This document shows positions 1 to 14,900 of a stretch of DNA of 64,000 nucleotides, piece by piece; position 1 is the stretch's first letter; every line of letters begins with the position of its first letter. The DNA lies in assembly GCF_963422355.1 (NCBI RefSeq), contig NC_085086.1:9531936-9595935 (forward strand), in the 5' to 3' direction. Both the position numbers and the translations under genes were made by a program. The DNA comes from Corticium candelabrum (Eukaryota > Porifera > Homoscleromorpha > Homosclerophorida > Plakinidae). The notes below the pieces were generated by a model. That model was not told where the DNA came from and made no database searches. It worked only from the letters and a program-made list of their open reading frames with translations.

Positions 1-2941
1 TTGGCGATAAATTCTATTTTCCAGAAGTGATTCAATTCCGATGCGTTAAAGGCTATAATCTCCAAAGTGGAGGAGCTCGTTGGCGTTGTAGTCTTGACGG
101 AATTTGGATTGATACCGAGAACAGAAATAATACAGAATATCCAATATGCAAACGTAATGCATGATAACGAATTGTTACTTAGACTAATGAAACAAATTCT
201 GTGTTTAGCCGTTAGTTGTGGACAACTTCCAAATCTCGAAAATGGTAGAGTGGAGGGTCAGAATTTCGACTTTCCTGCTGAAGTCAAATTCTCGTGCAAC
301 AGAGGCTATTGCATTGAAGGTAGCGTAACATCAAACTGCCAAACTTCTGGTAAATGGTCCAGTGAGCCACCACGCTGCAATCGTAAGATATATTTGCCTC
401 TACAAATATTTTCAACCAATACAAATGTGTATCTACAACTTTAGGAGTAAAATGCAAGAAACCATCTAAACCCAAGTTTGGTCAAATATTAGTCAACACG
501 ACTGATATATTTGTTGACTTCATAGCAACATATCAGTGTAACAATGGTTACGATATCAATGGAAAGGGTTCTCTTCACAAATATGAAAGAATTTGTTTGC
601 AAAATAAGACTATCAATCACTGTGATGGGAAATGGTCAAATATACAGCCGGTGTGCAAACGTAATCACTATCACAATTTTTTTAAGATGCATATTTAATA
701 TTGGCGTCTCTAGCAAAACGTTGTCCCACAGTCAGGAAGCAAAACAATAGAACAATATTGGGCAAACTATATGAGTACCCACACTCTATCACCATAGGCT
801 GTGATGATGGCCACGAACTTCGTGGTGGCAGTAGCGTGTGGAATTGCTCTGACCGAGGAACATGGATTGACACAATTACCAAAACGAGTGGCGACCTACC
901 CTCATGCGAACGTAAGACAAATTATTGATTTCACTCTTCGTTAGCACAAGAGTCTCCTACTTTAGCAAGAGACTGTAACAAGCCGAACGTTTCAGAAAAC
1001 TGCGGATTAAATGGAACGTATTACAAATATCCGGGAGTCGTAAACTTTACTCGCCTCCATGGCTATTGTGTTGATGGAGCTACAAGCATTACATGCAAAA
1101 GTGATGGGAAATGGTCAAGTCAATCTCCTTCTTGCAAAAGTATAATTTTAGTAAAAAAATTTCGTTTACTGTTTTTCCTTGTAATCAATTTTTATGTGTG
1201 ACTATTAAGGGATAACGTGTCAGAAGATTTCTCGTCCACGGAATGGATCAATAAGTCGCAATACATTTGGACATAGAAACAATCCTTTTGTCAATTCAAC
1301 TGTCGCTTTCTCTTGCGACGAAGGTTACGATTTGAATGGCAACGCGAACCTTTCTATTTTAAATGTATCATGCCTTCAACAAGATGACATTTTAGACTGC
1401 AATGGACGGTGGAACAATACAACTCCGTGCTGCATACGTAAGTCGAATACAATTAAAGTCAAATTAATTGTAAATAATAGAGTATGCGTTCACTGTTTCA
1501 GCGAGATCCTGTACCAATCCGTCAACATCAAACTTCATGAACGGAACTATAATAGGCGATGCATTCTTCTTTCCAGAATCTATAAACCTGACTTGCAATA
1601 AAGGTTACGAGCTAATCGGTGGTACTCCTATATTCAAATGCAACGAAAAAGGCAACTGGGTTGAGGTCAAAACGCCACAGCAAGAAAATAAAAATGTCGT
1701 TCAAGTGAGAATTGAAAGACAACGAAAATACTTTAAAAAATGTACAGGAAATCAAGTGCTTGTACCTAAAACAAATGAAGTAACAAATCCTCACTTTCCA
1801 ACTTGTAAACGTGAGTAACAAGTTTAACTGAAGAAACTATTTATACGTTCTGTTAAAACTAAATTACATATTATAAATTATAGCAAAGAACTGCCACATG
1901 CCAAAGGAAAACTCACACTGCAAGAGAGTAGGAATCTATTTTCAGTACCCGGGAATCGTAGAATATGACCGCGACTATGGATACTGCATAGTTGGACCAA
2001 ACATAACTCAATGTAACTCATCAGGACAATGGTCAAACAAAGTACCCAATTGCAAACGTAAATATGTTATTAAAATTGATATATGTATATAATATTGACG
2101 TTTTGAATTTAATATTTAGAAATTGAATGTCCACCTCTTAGCGATCCCGAACATGGTACAGTACAGTTGAGCTCAGAACAAAGATTTGTAGATGATACGG
2201 CAGTTTACAGCTGCCATTCTGGCTATGACCTAAATATGGATAAAAACATTCCAACATTTACTCGAACTTGCTTGCAACCGGATAACCCTCACGAATGCAA
2301 AGGAGCGTGGAGCAAAACACCGCCATGTTGTATACGTATGTCCTGTTTGTGTTAATCTTGTAACACTAATAACAGACATGTATTACAATAGCAAGGTCAT
2401 GTCCGGATCCTAAAAATTCTAACTTCAGAAATGGAAGCATACGGGGAAATGCCTATTTCTACCCCGAAACTATCTCACTAAATTGCAAGGAAGGTCACGA
2501 GCTCGTCGGCGTAGGATCCTATTTTCAGTGCAATCAAAGTGGTCAGTGGCATGAAATATCAAAAACCAGTGACGAGGCATTACAACAAGCCACTGATAGA
2601 ATAAACTCGGAACTTGAAAATTTGAAAGCCTGCATATCTCCAAAGTCAAATACAATCAAAACAAGACACTTTTCCACGAAATTGAGACAATTTCCTACCT
2701 GCCAACGTAAGAATATAACAATTACGTATTAACTTAGTATGTATATTGAGTGCATTGTACCTTTTAGCTAAGTATTGTAGGAAACCTGTTGTTGACAGTA
2801 ACTGTACTCTGGTGTCAAGGAGCTTCCATTATCCAAACCAAGTGATGTTTGACCGCAAATATGGATACTGCGTTGTTGGCAGCAATATCTCTCAATGCAA
2901 TTCACAAGGACTTTGGTCAAAAGCGTCACCAACCTGCGAAC
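1..2941 (+). CDS. CCP exon block 1 (C-A-B-C-A-B-C-A-B-C-A)
   Basis: Eleven consecutive CCP-type exons: 1-153 (partial, type C), 209-382 (A), 445-660 (B), 714-911 (C, without the long insert), 966-1139 (A), 1210-1437 (B), 1502-1810 (C), 1884-2057 (A), 2120-2335 (B), 2392-2706 (C), 2768-2941 (A). Introns are 46-70 bp. Each module shows sushi hallmarks: a Cys near the start, Cys before a GY/GH turn, Cys then G-x-W, and a final Cys just before the donor. The A exon at 209-382 ends with W-S-S-E-P-P-R-C. B modules end in a C-C-I pair, and long C modules carry a basic stretch of about 50 residues before the last Cys. These copies are more diverged from one another than later blocks, so this looks like the older part of the array. 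Confidence 0.85.
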
Positions 2942-5900
2942 GTAAGATATAATTTTTGATTGATTAAAAAAGCAGTTTATAACATTTGGATATTGGCGCA
3001 AAGAGATTGCTTCTGACTAGCTCTACCACATTATTACGTACAGAAGCAAATTTTTGGTGATTTTTCTTCAGGCGCGCTAATAAGTGTAATTAACTTTGAA
3101 ACTGTCCGCGTCCAAGAAAATACTATTTCAAAATTGACGAGTCAAATAAGATAATAAGTTAGCTAGACTGTTGTCATAAACTGTAAAATGGCTTTTATCC
3201 TTTTCAGTAGTTTGGTTTGAGTACGTAATTGTATATGTTATGGCTTTGGAAATTTTCCTTCTTTTCCTATTAGATCGTAACTTTAGGCTACATTAGACGC
3301 TCTAAAAAGGCTTTGATTTGCTAAAAACAAAAACTTTTTAAATTTCTATAAGATAGTTCTAATGGCGTCCACATACTGCAAAAACAATTTTTGATTATTA
3401 AAAATAAGGTTTCCATAAGAAAATTGCACCATAATGTGCTTCCGGGTTATCGCATCCGTTTTCGAGGAGCAGATTGGGGGCGTGTATATATGATATGAAG
3501 GTGAGAACGGAAGTCGTGTTAGCGCACGTGAAATAGGTAACGCACAAGACTCAAACGTGTACTACTGTGAGAATGGTTAGACGATCTGGGGCAGCTGCGT
3601 GCTATAGTACGGTGAAAGAAGGTATGAGGCTCTTTCAATTTCCGAAGAACACGAACAAAGACGAAAGTTGACGGAACAACAGACAAACGAGATAGCTGGA
3701 AAGACCCAAGTGATTCTTCTATGTTGTGTAGTCGTTATTTCGGAGAAGACTGTTTTGAAGATGAGCCAGGATTGTGCGAGCAATTTAGTTTAGTCTACCG
3801 GGCGCCGAAATTGAGACGAATAACGTGCATTCTGATTGAGACAGTGCGGGGGCTGATCAGTTGGAAAAACCAAGAAAGATGAGTTTGGCTTACGAAAAAC
3901 GTGAAAGAAATACAGTAGGTTGTATTTAGACTTTACAAAAGTGTGCATGTAGCGATGACTGAAATTGATCTAGCTCTATGAGTCTCCAAACAATTTGTAC
4001 AATGGTACAGAATCTTCTAACTGCTGACAAGAGGCATGTCAACCAGTTTATACCATCATGCTAATTCACAGCAACAAGTATATCAGTATATTCCCTCTGC
4101 AGTACAGAAATCCATTATTGAGGTCAGAATTGTTGGTAGAATTAATTTGTATTGTTTCTCATGAATTGGAAGAGAATCAGTTCTAGGCAATGCCATATTC
4201 CTGCAGTACGAAGTCTGCAGAACCCACACATCTGAGCTGACGCCAGGGAATTTTGGGTGTTCAGCGATGCAGTTTTGTAAAGTATGTCGTGGCAACACCC
4301 AAAATGATGACCAGAGGTCAGCAAAAACAGCTACATGTAGTTGTACACCTAAACAAAATTACACTACATGACTTGTACTATCAGCCTAAACTGTTTAATA
4401 CCACGATAAATCAAGTGGTCATTCCTTTTGATCGTCTTCGGGTGCTACAAGCGATTGCGTCTCAGTGGTGACAGGTTCAAAGCTAGACAGCCCACCTATT
4501 CTATGGCTTCACTTTCGTCGTCTCCCGAGCCATTCTCCACATCACCAGTATCCAATCCATACGATACTGAAGGTTCTACTCACACACCATTTCAAACCAT
4601 CACGCAACGACGATTGCCGAGGCTGACGTAACCGTAACAATGGTGTTTTTGCCCGCTAACAATTGTACCCCGTGAAGAATATGATCGGGCAAAGCTCTTT
4701 TGAGATCACCGTCGTCCTCGTCACTAGAGCCGCTTGCTCTGTCGCGCTCTGTGCTTGAGCCCGTCATCGAAACCTTTTGCGCTAACGCGACATCCGTTCT
4801 CACTTTTACGGCATATGTAGAGCACTGCCTCTGTTATCGAACACCATCAATCATCGGGCAGCCGTGCAAGAAGCAAACGAAGTAAGACTGAGCTTTGCTA
4901 AAGCCCGCTGTAAGAAGGATGAGTAAAGACTGTGATTCCCGTCGCGGGACTTCCAAAGGCTTGAAACGGTTATTCTAGGACGATAAACCTATTCCTTCTC
5001 TGCGACACTGTTCATCGGACACCACCATCATTCATTGGACTCCATCTCCCATGACAAAACGCAAAGACAATACTGTACCTTCGCATCTGAGATAGGTTTA
5101 TTGGTAACTAGCTGACACAGCAAAACTACTATCACTGTCTCCTTTTGCTACTCTAAAAGAGTGATAGCGCGTGTTCATTGAGTAGAGATAACGCCTCTTT
5201 CGTCGGACGGTGGCTTTTTTCTTTGCAGGAGCAGTCTGCGGGTAGTAAGTCATAAGAGACAGAGTTTTGAAAAAATACCGTGTTGGCCAAATTCGCTTGA
5301 TCTTTATTTGATTCAGCAACGGTTAAGCCTGGTTCACAATACACTTCGCGTCGTTTCGCGTCAAAGGAGGCCGTTTCTGATGCGACGCAAAGCGACGGGC
5401 TGCAATAGAAAAATCCTATCAAACACGTCGCGTCGCGTCTTGTCGGAAACCGTCTCTTTTGACGCGACCCGACGCGAGGTGTATTGTGAACCAGGCTTTA
5501 TGAACGAGAATTGCTGATTATTCTATGCTGACAAGCTCACTCTGTTAGCATCTACAAACTTGGACTGAATTATAGGGACACCTGGCATTTTGTGTCTAGT
5601 CTAACTTTGGCACTGAATTTTTCTTTACCAAAACCAAATGTTTTCGAATTTCTTTTTCATGGATTGCGCCACTGTTAGTATGTAACATAGCTTGTGTTCA
5701 AGACTGCAGCTGTACTTACTATCTACTGCACATCTAGTTTGCTTTGAAGAAGGAAGACGGCCATTCCTACTTTTCTTGTCTTTGTACACGTTCATCGCTC
5801 TGGGTGTTCATTCTTGGCATACAATCTAAGAATGCTCTGTAGTAGAGAGTGAAAGCAATTTTGTGGGTCCTCTTATCAATATTATAAAAAAGGCGAATCA

Positions 5901-8900
5901 TCTGTTTTTGCGGATTGATTTCGCGCATGTCATCACAATTTGAATTGTTTTGCCATTTTAATCAATAAACAAACTTCAACGTATAAAAAATCATGCAACA
6001 CTAATATATTACAAAAAAATCCTGTTAACACAAAAAGTAAAAACCTTATAGCAACAAAAGAACATTGACATGCCACTTTCGGTCCACGTTTTACGTAGCA
6101 AAATCTCAAACTGCTACCGCCAAAATTTCAGCTGCACTAAAACCGCTACCCTTGAGACTGCCAAACTTAAGCTATAAGTTAGCCTGTACGTTCGCGCAGT
6201 TGCAGAGTCTTGTTCCGTGCGATATTTTACGAGTTGCAGCGATGCCTCGAGGTAAACAGTTGAGTCCAAAAATCCGAGGAAAATTGAAGCCCTTCACTCA
6301 GTTGGCCATTCGGTGCGTCAGATCGCAGCTTTTGTCCGCCGCTCCAGGAATTCAGTTCATCAGTGCCTGCAACGACTTTCCCATGGCCGCAGCGATTATG
6401 AAAAACGATCTGGACGTGGGAAGACAACGACAATCCGGGAAGATCATCGAATGAAGATAATGGCACTGCAGAACCGACGAGCACCATCACGACTGCTCTC
6501 GTATCAGCTGGCTGATGAAACCGGCAAGCAGGTGTCAAGTAGAACAGTCCATCGTCGTTTCAGTGAGACAGGAGTGAACGCTCGGAGGACTAGAAAAAAC
6601 CACTGCTAACAGAAAACCACCGGCGTTTGCGACTGGGATGGGCAACCACTCACACATAATGGACTTTGGATGACTGGAAATCTGTTCTTTTTACAGATGA
6701 GTCAAAAGTCAGCATAGGAAACGATGGTGCTCTGTACATTTGGCGTCGCAAAGGTGAGGAATTTCTCCCTAAATGTTGTGACCATACTGTCCAGCACGCG
6801 GCTAGTGTAATGGTGTGGGGATCGATGTGTTGGCATGGTTTGGGGTCCTTGGTGCAACTGGAAGGTCGTTTGGACAACACGGCGTACCAACAGGTTCTGG
6901 AAGAGCACTTGCTTATAGACGCAGCGGCACTGATAGGAGACAACTTTGTCTTGCAGCAGGACAACGCGCCAATCCACACGTCTCGGTTAACAAGACAATG
7001 TCTACGACAGCATAACGTCACACTGTTGGAATCGCCGCCAAAATCGCCTGATACGAATCCAATCGAGAACTTGTGGCATGAACTCAAAACTGCTGCCAAC
7101 CTTCGAGAACCGAGAACTGCAACTGAGCTCTGGAAAGCTCTACAAGAGGCGTGGCAGCAGATTCCAGCCGCGCGTGTCCGGAACTTGGCAGAAAGTGTTC
7201 CGCAACGTTTGGACGCAATCAGGGGGGCGAGAGACGGGAACACTCGGTACTGAGGAACTGGTGAAGGGCTTCAATTTTCCTTCGCGTTATTAAAACCGGC
7301 TTTTTTAAAAGCCACTACACAAAATCAGAGTAAGTCTAACTTACGACGCTTACGCAGTCATGACGTCATCCATTTTTAGGTCTTGTTTTCCGCAATGCGA
7401 AACGTAAAGAAAACAATTTAGGGTCTGCAGTATTCTCAAGAAACCTAACAATCAACGCGCTAACTATTAAGTTCTTAATAATATTGATAGTTGGTAAATT
7501 GTGACCTAATTATTGTGTTACTACATACCCACAGCGGGGTGTCCCTATAATTTGGTCCAAGTCTGTATAATAGGCACCGCTGGTAAAATCAATGTGTGTA
7601 GTACAAATAAGGACACAATTAATGACTTAATAGCTAGCAGTTGACTGAACCATCAGGGCAGTCACATTTACTGGTCTAGTCATGCAAGTGTCAATTACTA
7701 TGCAATATATTACACTGCTCCCTTTTATAACAGACTCGTCCTCGAGCCTAATATTGCAATCGATCTTGTGGACGCTGAACCCGTCGAACATATCGAGCAA
7801 CAGTCTGCTTTGCTGAATCTTCTGAGAGAATAAGGTAGCGAATTTGAGGTGGACACCATTGCCTACCTTTTCCGTTGGTGCTGCAGGATCTGCTCGCTGT
7901 GGTTGAATTCTGCGTCGAATGCAATTTACATGAACAAATATTTCTATTTCGACCATTCACAAATTCCAGCGTGACCGGACTTTTCTAACTGACTGCACAA
8001 TCCAACCTCCTTTCCATCTTTGATCTAACTTTACTGCAGTTGGTATTGACAGTCAAACAGTATCACCTGCCCGAAAGCAGCGCTCCTTTGCTTGACGATC
8101 ATGGTTTTCTTTCTGGCGATTTGCCGAAATATCGACCTTAGTTTTCACGAAGCCTTTAATCTCTGCCAGCTTGTGTTTAAGATGAGCTTGTTAGGATTCA
8201 GGTTCAAGCGCTTTTTCTATTTGCAAGCTATTGGTTTGAGATGCTTATTCAAAACATTAGACCAACTGATGACCTACCAGTTGAAGAATGTAAGATTGTA
8301 CTGTTGTTCTATACGCAAACAATACCAATGACAGATGACATACCCAGTCATGCTGTTTTTGAAGACATGCTCTAAGCATTTGAAGTAAATATCTATTCAG
8401 GCGCTCTACCATCCCATCCCTTGTGGGTGATAAACTGTACTTTTAGATTTTCCTATGCCAAATACATCAAATGTCTGTCGCAACCAAACATTAAAAAATT
8501 TTGGCCTTGATCTGAGAGAATAAACTCAGGAATTCCAAACATTAAAAACAATTGTACTGGCTCAGATGTAATACTACAAGCTGTTTGGTCTTTTTACAAA
8601 ATGGCTTCTGGCCACTACGTAAAATAGTCTTGTATGACTAAGAGTTACCTGTTTCCTCTTGACGAGATTGGTACCTTTCAAATGGCAACTGAAACCTTTT
8701 GCCGCGGTGGTCCAATTAGCATTAAAATCAGTGGAGCCTTCTTGGGTGCAGAAGGTTAGTTTCTTGACATCTATAGTACTCTTGATAGTACACTTTAACA
8801 TCTTTGTTTACTCCAACCTAAAAGGTTAACTGTTGCAGTAGTCCAACATCTTCAAACCTCCTCGTTGTCCAGCACTGAGAGCAACATGAGCTTGCCTTAG

Positions 8901-11900
8901 TGCCTGTTGCTAGAAACTATCGGATAGAATAAAAACTGTAAATGCATCGCTCATTGCTTTAGGCTGATAACAACTATAGAAAACACCATCGACAGCAGTC
9001 AACAGCGGCCACAACTAAACTTATCTCTGTACAACTGAAGATGAGTTAGGAGGTGGCTACGAGTGTGACATACGTTTACACAGTTGAGAAATAGGTGGAT
9101 CATTCCTCTGTGCCTAATACAAACTATCTCCTGACAAACAATGTGATACTAGTCAACGAACAAAGTTCATCTTTAGAAATACAGCTACAGAGGCGAAAGA
9201 GGGTATCTGCGTTGGCATTCCGCGATCCTGGTTTATACTCAATCTCAAAGTTATACTCCCATTAAACTAAAGACCAACGATAGAGCATTCCTTACGTTTG
9301 TGTTTTGACAACCGTTGTAGAGAAGCATAATCAGTACAGAACTTGAATGACTGTCCAAGTAAGCCATGTCGAAACTTTTTAGTACCAAATACTATTGCAA
9401 AGCACTCCTTTTGAATCAAACTGTAATGCTTCTACGCATTGGTCCAACTTTTACTTGCGTAAGCCACTACTCGATTATCTTTTTCTAGCATGCAGCACAA
9501 TCCAGATTCACTCTCATCTATGCGCAACACAAGTTGGCCAGCATTCGCGTGCAACTGTGGGTACGCCAATACATGGGCAGTACTCGGAGCTACCTTTAGC
9601 TGTTTAAATGCTTCCTGAAATTCTGCCGACCGCGTGAAGGGTTCTCCTTTGTGTATGAGCTAATGTAGTGGTCCTGCAATGTAAGCAAAATGATAAATGT
9701 ATCTCCGGTAATATAATGCAATTCCCAAATACTGACGTAACTCAGCTACATCATTCGAAATAGCTTAATTCCTCACAACCTTTATTTCATCCTCATTTGG
9801 AAGAGTTAAATTGGACAAAATTTTATGTCCAAGATAATTCACTTTATGTTTCCTAATGCATCATGTGTGTCCTGGTAATTTAAGACCAGACTTCCGTAAG
9901 CGCCAAAAAACTTCTTGCAATTCTTCACATGTAACTCAACGTTTGCTGAATAAATGCAAATGCCATTCATATAAGCAGTAACAAAGGGAAGATCACGAAA
10001 ACAGTTTGTCCATCAGCTGCTGAAATGAGCTAGGAGGACCTGTCAGTCCAAACGACAATCTTTTAAACTGAAAGAGGCCTAAAACTGGTACAAGGAAAAA
10101 TACAGTTTTAGATTGATCTCAATTATGGACTGGTATTTGCCAATATTCATATCGCAAATCAAGACTAGTAAGTACTGTGGATCTCGCCAAACGATCTTGT
10201 ACTGCATCTGCAAGTGGTAGAGGATAGGCATCTTTAGAAGTTCTTTTGTTAATTTCTCGATAATCAACAACAATCTAAGTTCACATGATTTCTTTTTCAC
10301 AAATACTGCTGGTACCATCATCTATGAAACAGTGCTCTCTTCTGTGATGCCTTGTGGTAACATATCTTTGATTTGTATTTCAAACTCATTGCGATAATGG
10401 GAAGATATCCGTCGAGATAGAACTCGCATTGAGGATCCAGACGTAGGAATATAGTGACATGCTAGAGAAGTCAGTGCAAGCGCTGTTCTGAATAGATTTT
10501 GGTTGTCTTGGGTGATCAAAGATAACGTATTGATGAAACATTTTTGTAACTCAGAGCGACAGTTATCAACAAAGGATGGTATTGCGCACTCATCAACAAG
10601 ATCCTATTTACAACCGTCACCATTCACTAATGCAGACACAAAAAGTTTGTTATTTTGTTGAGAATGGAGCAAGAGTGGTATCTTTGACGTCCTTGCCTCT
10701 AGAGAAATACGGGCTGCAGATTGACAGTTGTAACTTCATACTTTGAGAGGTGTTGATGAGAAGTCAATAGTTAAACCCTCTAATGCAAAAAGTCAACACC
10801 AAGAATCGCCGGAATAATTAGCTTATCAATAACCACAAAGTCGAGGCATATTCTCTCTTTGTTCAGCTGTACCACAAAAGAAACATAGTCCGAATAGAAA
10901 TCTCATCTCCAGAAAGCTATCAAAGTCGCAGTTGTCAAATAGGCCCTATCTTTACAAATTTGATACTATGGAAGTAAATCTTTTTCAAACACACACAAAA
11001 AAGATTCCGAGTCGTACATCGTAGTTGCTGCAACACTTCCCACATATTCCATATTAGTGGCTGCTTCAGACTTTATAGCAGCAACAACAATGCACTCAAG
11101 GACTACCATTTCCCTAGGGAGCGACTGCCGGCTCTTGCAAAAACTTTTTGACCATTTCCCTGATGGCAGTAGCTAGCCTAATAATATATTTGACCGTAAG
11201 AATAGCTTCGTTGACTCCGCCTACTCAGAGACCGTTCTAGACGTTTGTTTTGCGTGTGACTAATTTTATTAAAGTTAAAGCATTTAAATCTCGAAGATTT
11301 AGCTTATTTGCCTTGTACAGCATTCAGGAGTGCAACCTGTTCCGATAATGTCTCAACTTGTTTTTGTAGATGTTCCAGTTCATTCGTACCAACCTACTTA
11401 TCACAGAGAGCCGCGATCTTTAAACATTACTCTTCGATTATCATTAGTAGTGTTGCTCGATCCACGACGGAATTCAATTTTCGAGTTTCCACGGCTAATC
11501 GAAATAGCCGGTTATTGTTATTGGCAATGAGGGAACAAATTGGTGCAACAGCAACGTCTCTCTAACTGTATCATCCATGTTTGACATAGCTTGATCCAAC
11601 AGTTTCCGTAACTGATATAGATATGTTGTAAGCGATTTCTCCAGCTGTAACAATGGTCGGTGAAACTTGCTCAAAGACACAAATCTACAGGCTTCAGCCT
11701 AGTAAGGAGGTGTAGTTTTGTAACGTCATAATCTTCTTGAACATCTTGTGACAATTCCACCGATGACAAAGAGCCTCACCTTTCAATAACGTAGGCAAAA
11801 TGAGTGATATTGTTTCCTTGCTCCGTTTGTTGGTCTTAATGCATATTTTGAACCTTAGAAACCATTTGCGTACGTCTCCTAAAGAAAAAATTACAGAAAC

Positions 11901-14900
11901 ACTAATGTGACGCTTTGTCATGATACAATCATCGACACAACCACCCTCTGTTAACAGTGAAATAGGCACTGCTGTTAAATTTAATAAATGTGTGTATTAC
12001 AAACAACAACACAAAAGAAAGAATGACTCAATACGTAACAATGGTCTGAACATCCGAAGAGTCACATTTACCTTTCTAGTCATGCATGTGTCAATTACTA
12101 TGCATTATATTACACATCTACTAGCCCTCCGCTAATGTTTAGTCTTCCCCAGCGTAGGAATTTGACTCCTGCGTGTCATCCAGCACAACTGCATGCTCAG
12201 GTTTGATGTACAAAGATGTAGCAGAAGATTTACGTCATCTATGGTCAAGCTTTGCGGTGAGCACATTTTCCTAATTTGCACAGAAACAGCCTGTACTTTC
12301 CATTCAAAGCGCCTAAATTGTTATTTGGCTCTCAATGAGACGTGTGCAAGAGTTTCTATCTCCGTTTGATATCTACCATTGCCTAACCTTGCACCGTCAC
12401 AACGTGCAGCAAATCATCGCTGGTACAACCAGCTGTACTGAACGCAGGAACTTTGTTTACTATCAGAGCAGCTAGAACCTTCACACCTGCTTCTCCTAGG
12501 TAAAGTTGAATTAGATTACATCAAGTCCTTGTAAACGCTACAAGACGACTTTCTTTGCAAAAGGTAAAGAGCGTTTTAGCACTTCAATCGTGCCCTGTCG
12601 TCGGTTTCAGGTGTCGTCTTCTTTGTTGAACGAGCAGTTCATTCAAGCGACAGCTTCTACATGTCCTTGTGGGAGCGTGGTTGCATGAGAAATGACTCAG
12701 AATTGCCGTCGAACACTCTAGGCGAGCGTTATGAATTTAGTCAACTGCAGTCATTTGAAACCTAGAGCTGTTGCCGAAAACGTAGCAAAGAAAGACAATG
12801 GTTGTTCGACGATTGGGGACGTAATCACGGGCGTTCCGCTTACTGTAACTCATACAGACCTTGGCTAACATGCAGGGTATCAACATGATTTGTAGATAAA
12901 GAGTTGTTGACTATCGATATATAAATAACTAAGCTGAAAGATGCGTGTGTGCAATTTAAACGCTACTGTACGGTGAACGATGCATTTGTTCAATGAGCGG
13001 CGTATGCGAGGCTCAGCACATTTTCAACTTCACTCTGAGCAGAGAAGAGGTACAATCCTCTCGTTTAGTGTGATCAATTACAATTTGGATAATTACATTT
13101 ATGATGTGGTAGGCACTGCGTTCAAAAGCGAATAACTGAGAACCCGCGTCCGAAATATAATAAAGTTCGAAGAACGGGGCTTAGCTCTACATGCACTGCT
13201 AGAAACCGGATGCGATAATCTGGAAGCATATTACAATGGGTTTTTATTAAAATATTGTTAATAAAAATATAAAATTATTTTTCCGGGTATGCATATCTTT
13301 ACAACTACCATATATAAGTTTAAAATTTTTTTTGATTTTTCTTGTCAGTGTCCCTTTAAAATATATTATCTTTCTATATAATATAACCTAAAGCCGACGC
13401 CCATAAGCGAATAGCAAATGTATAGTTTTTAAATTGTTCTGTCCAAAGCCTCATGTGCCAAACAGCTTCCGCAGATTCTGATATATTATTGCTGTAGGTA
13501 TACAATGTCCGTCTCTTGAACGTATAAGAAACGGCAGCTATATCATGAATAACGACAACAGATATGTCGACACCAAAGCGCACTACACCTGCAACAGAGG
13601 CTACGATCTCTTCATGGATGCAGAGAGATCATCTTACAACCGCCAATGCCGTCAAGATGAAGACATGAAAAGATGTGAAGGACACTGGAGCGGAAGAAAA
13701 CCGTGCTGCATACGTAAGTATATATCTGTAGTAGCAATATAATAAACAATTCATTTCTATTTTAGCAAGATCTTGTCCGAATCCTAAGCCATTTGTGAAC
13801 GGAACGGTTAATGGAGATCATTTCTTTTATCCGGAAACAATTTCAATAAGTTGTGATGTCGGACACGAATTGACGAAAGATGGGCCAGTTTATCAATGTA
13901 ATGAAACAGGGTCTTGGGTACCTCTGTCTGGTCCATTGGTAAAAAGGCATAAAACCGATAATTTGCGAGCTGCTGCAGAACTGCAACTAGTCCAAACATG
14001 TCTAAGAAGAAAAATCATTCAAACGGAAAATTTCAAAAATTCTAAACTAAATTTTGCAAGATGCGAACGTATGAACAATACACATTTCTTAAAACAATTT
14101 TATGCTTTATGGCGTGTTTAGCGGTCGACTGTGGAAAGCCAAAGAATCCTGTGGATGGACAATGTTCAGGAAACTACTATCAGTTTAAAGGAGTTGCGCA
14201 ATGTACATGCAATCCGGGATTCTGCATAGTTGGACCAAACAAAACTCAATGTACCTCATCAGGACTATGGTCGAATAAGGCACCAAGCTGCAAAAGTAAA
14301 TATGGTATTAAGATTGATATATAAAATACTAAAATTTCTATTTAATATTTAGAAATTCAATGTCCAACTCTTAGCGATCCCGAACACAGTACAGTACAGT
14401 TGAGCTCAGAACAAAGGTTTGTAGATGATACGGCAGTTTACAGCTGCCATTCCGGCTATGACCTAAATATGGATAAAAACATTCAAACATTTACTCGAAT
14501 TTGCTTACAACTCGATAACCCTTACAAATGCGAAGGAGCGTGGAGCGAAAAACCGCCATGTTGTATACGTAAGTCCTGTTTGTGTTAATCTTATGACACT
14601 AATAACAGACTTCTATTACAATAGCAAGGTCATGTCCGGATCCTAATAATTCTAACTTCAGAAATGGAAGCATACAGGGAGATGCCTATTTCTACCCCGA
14701 AACAATCTCACTAAATTGCAAGGAAGGTCACGAGCTCGTTGGCGGAGGATCCTATTTTCAGTGCAATCAAAGTGGTCAGTGGCATGAAATATCAAAACCC
14801 AGTGACGAGGCATTACAACGAGCAACTGAGAGAATCAACTCAGAACGTAAGAAAGTAAAAGCCTGCATATTTCCGAAGTCAAATTCAATCAAAACAAGGC

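Larger units (their letters stand above)
2942..13497. other. Large intron 1: duplicated segment, copy 1
   Basis: This separates an A exon from the next B exon. It holds, in order, a THAP-domain relic (3573-3787), a short MITE (5326-5497), a Tc1 element (5553-7567), a decayed minus-strand gypsy element (7568-12114) and about 1.4 kb of unassigned sequence before the acceptor at 13497. The flanking parts (about 2950-5550 and 12115-13497) align by eye with 15180-17736 and 29052-30454, and with 32130-34445 and 34446-35868. Small reading frames here are not conserved between copies, so I call none of them a gene. Confidence 0.75.

Noticed and set aside
6650..7243. 197-codon minus-strand ORF
   Set aside because: Shadow of the Tc1 transposase frame on the opposite strand; no domain of its own.
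14061..14324. Apparent Met starts (M-A-C-L-A-V) before type A exons
   Set aside because: The Met lies in the intron just before a good acceptor (TTTAG) and is repeated at each A exon. Splicing into the CCP module in phase 1 explains it better than separate starts.
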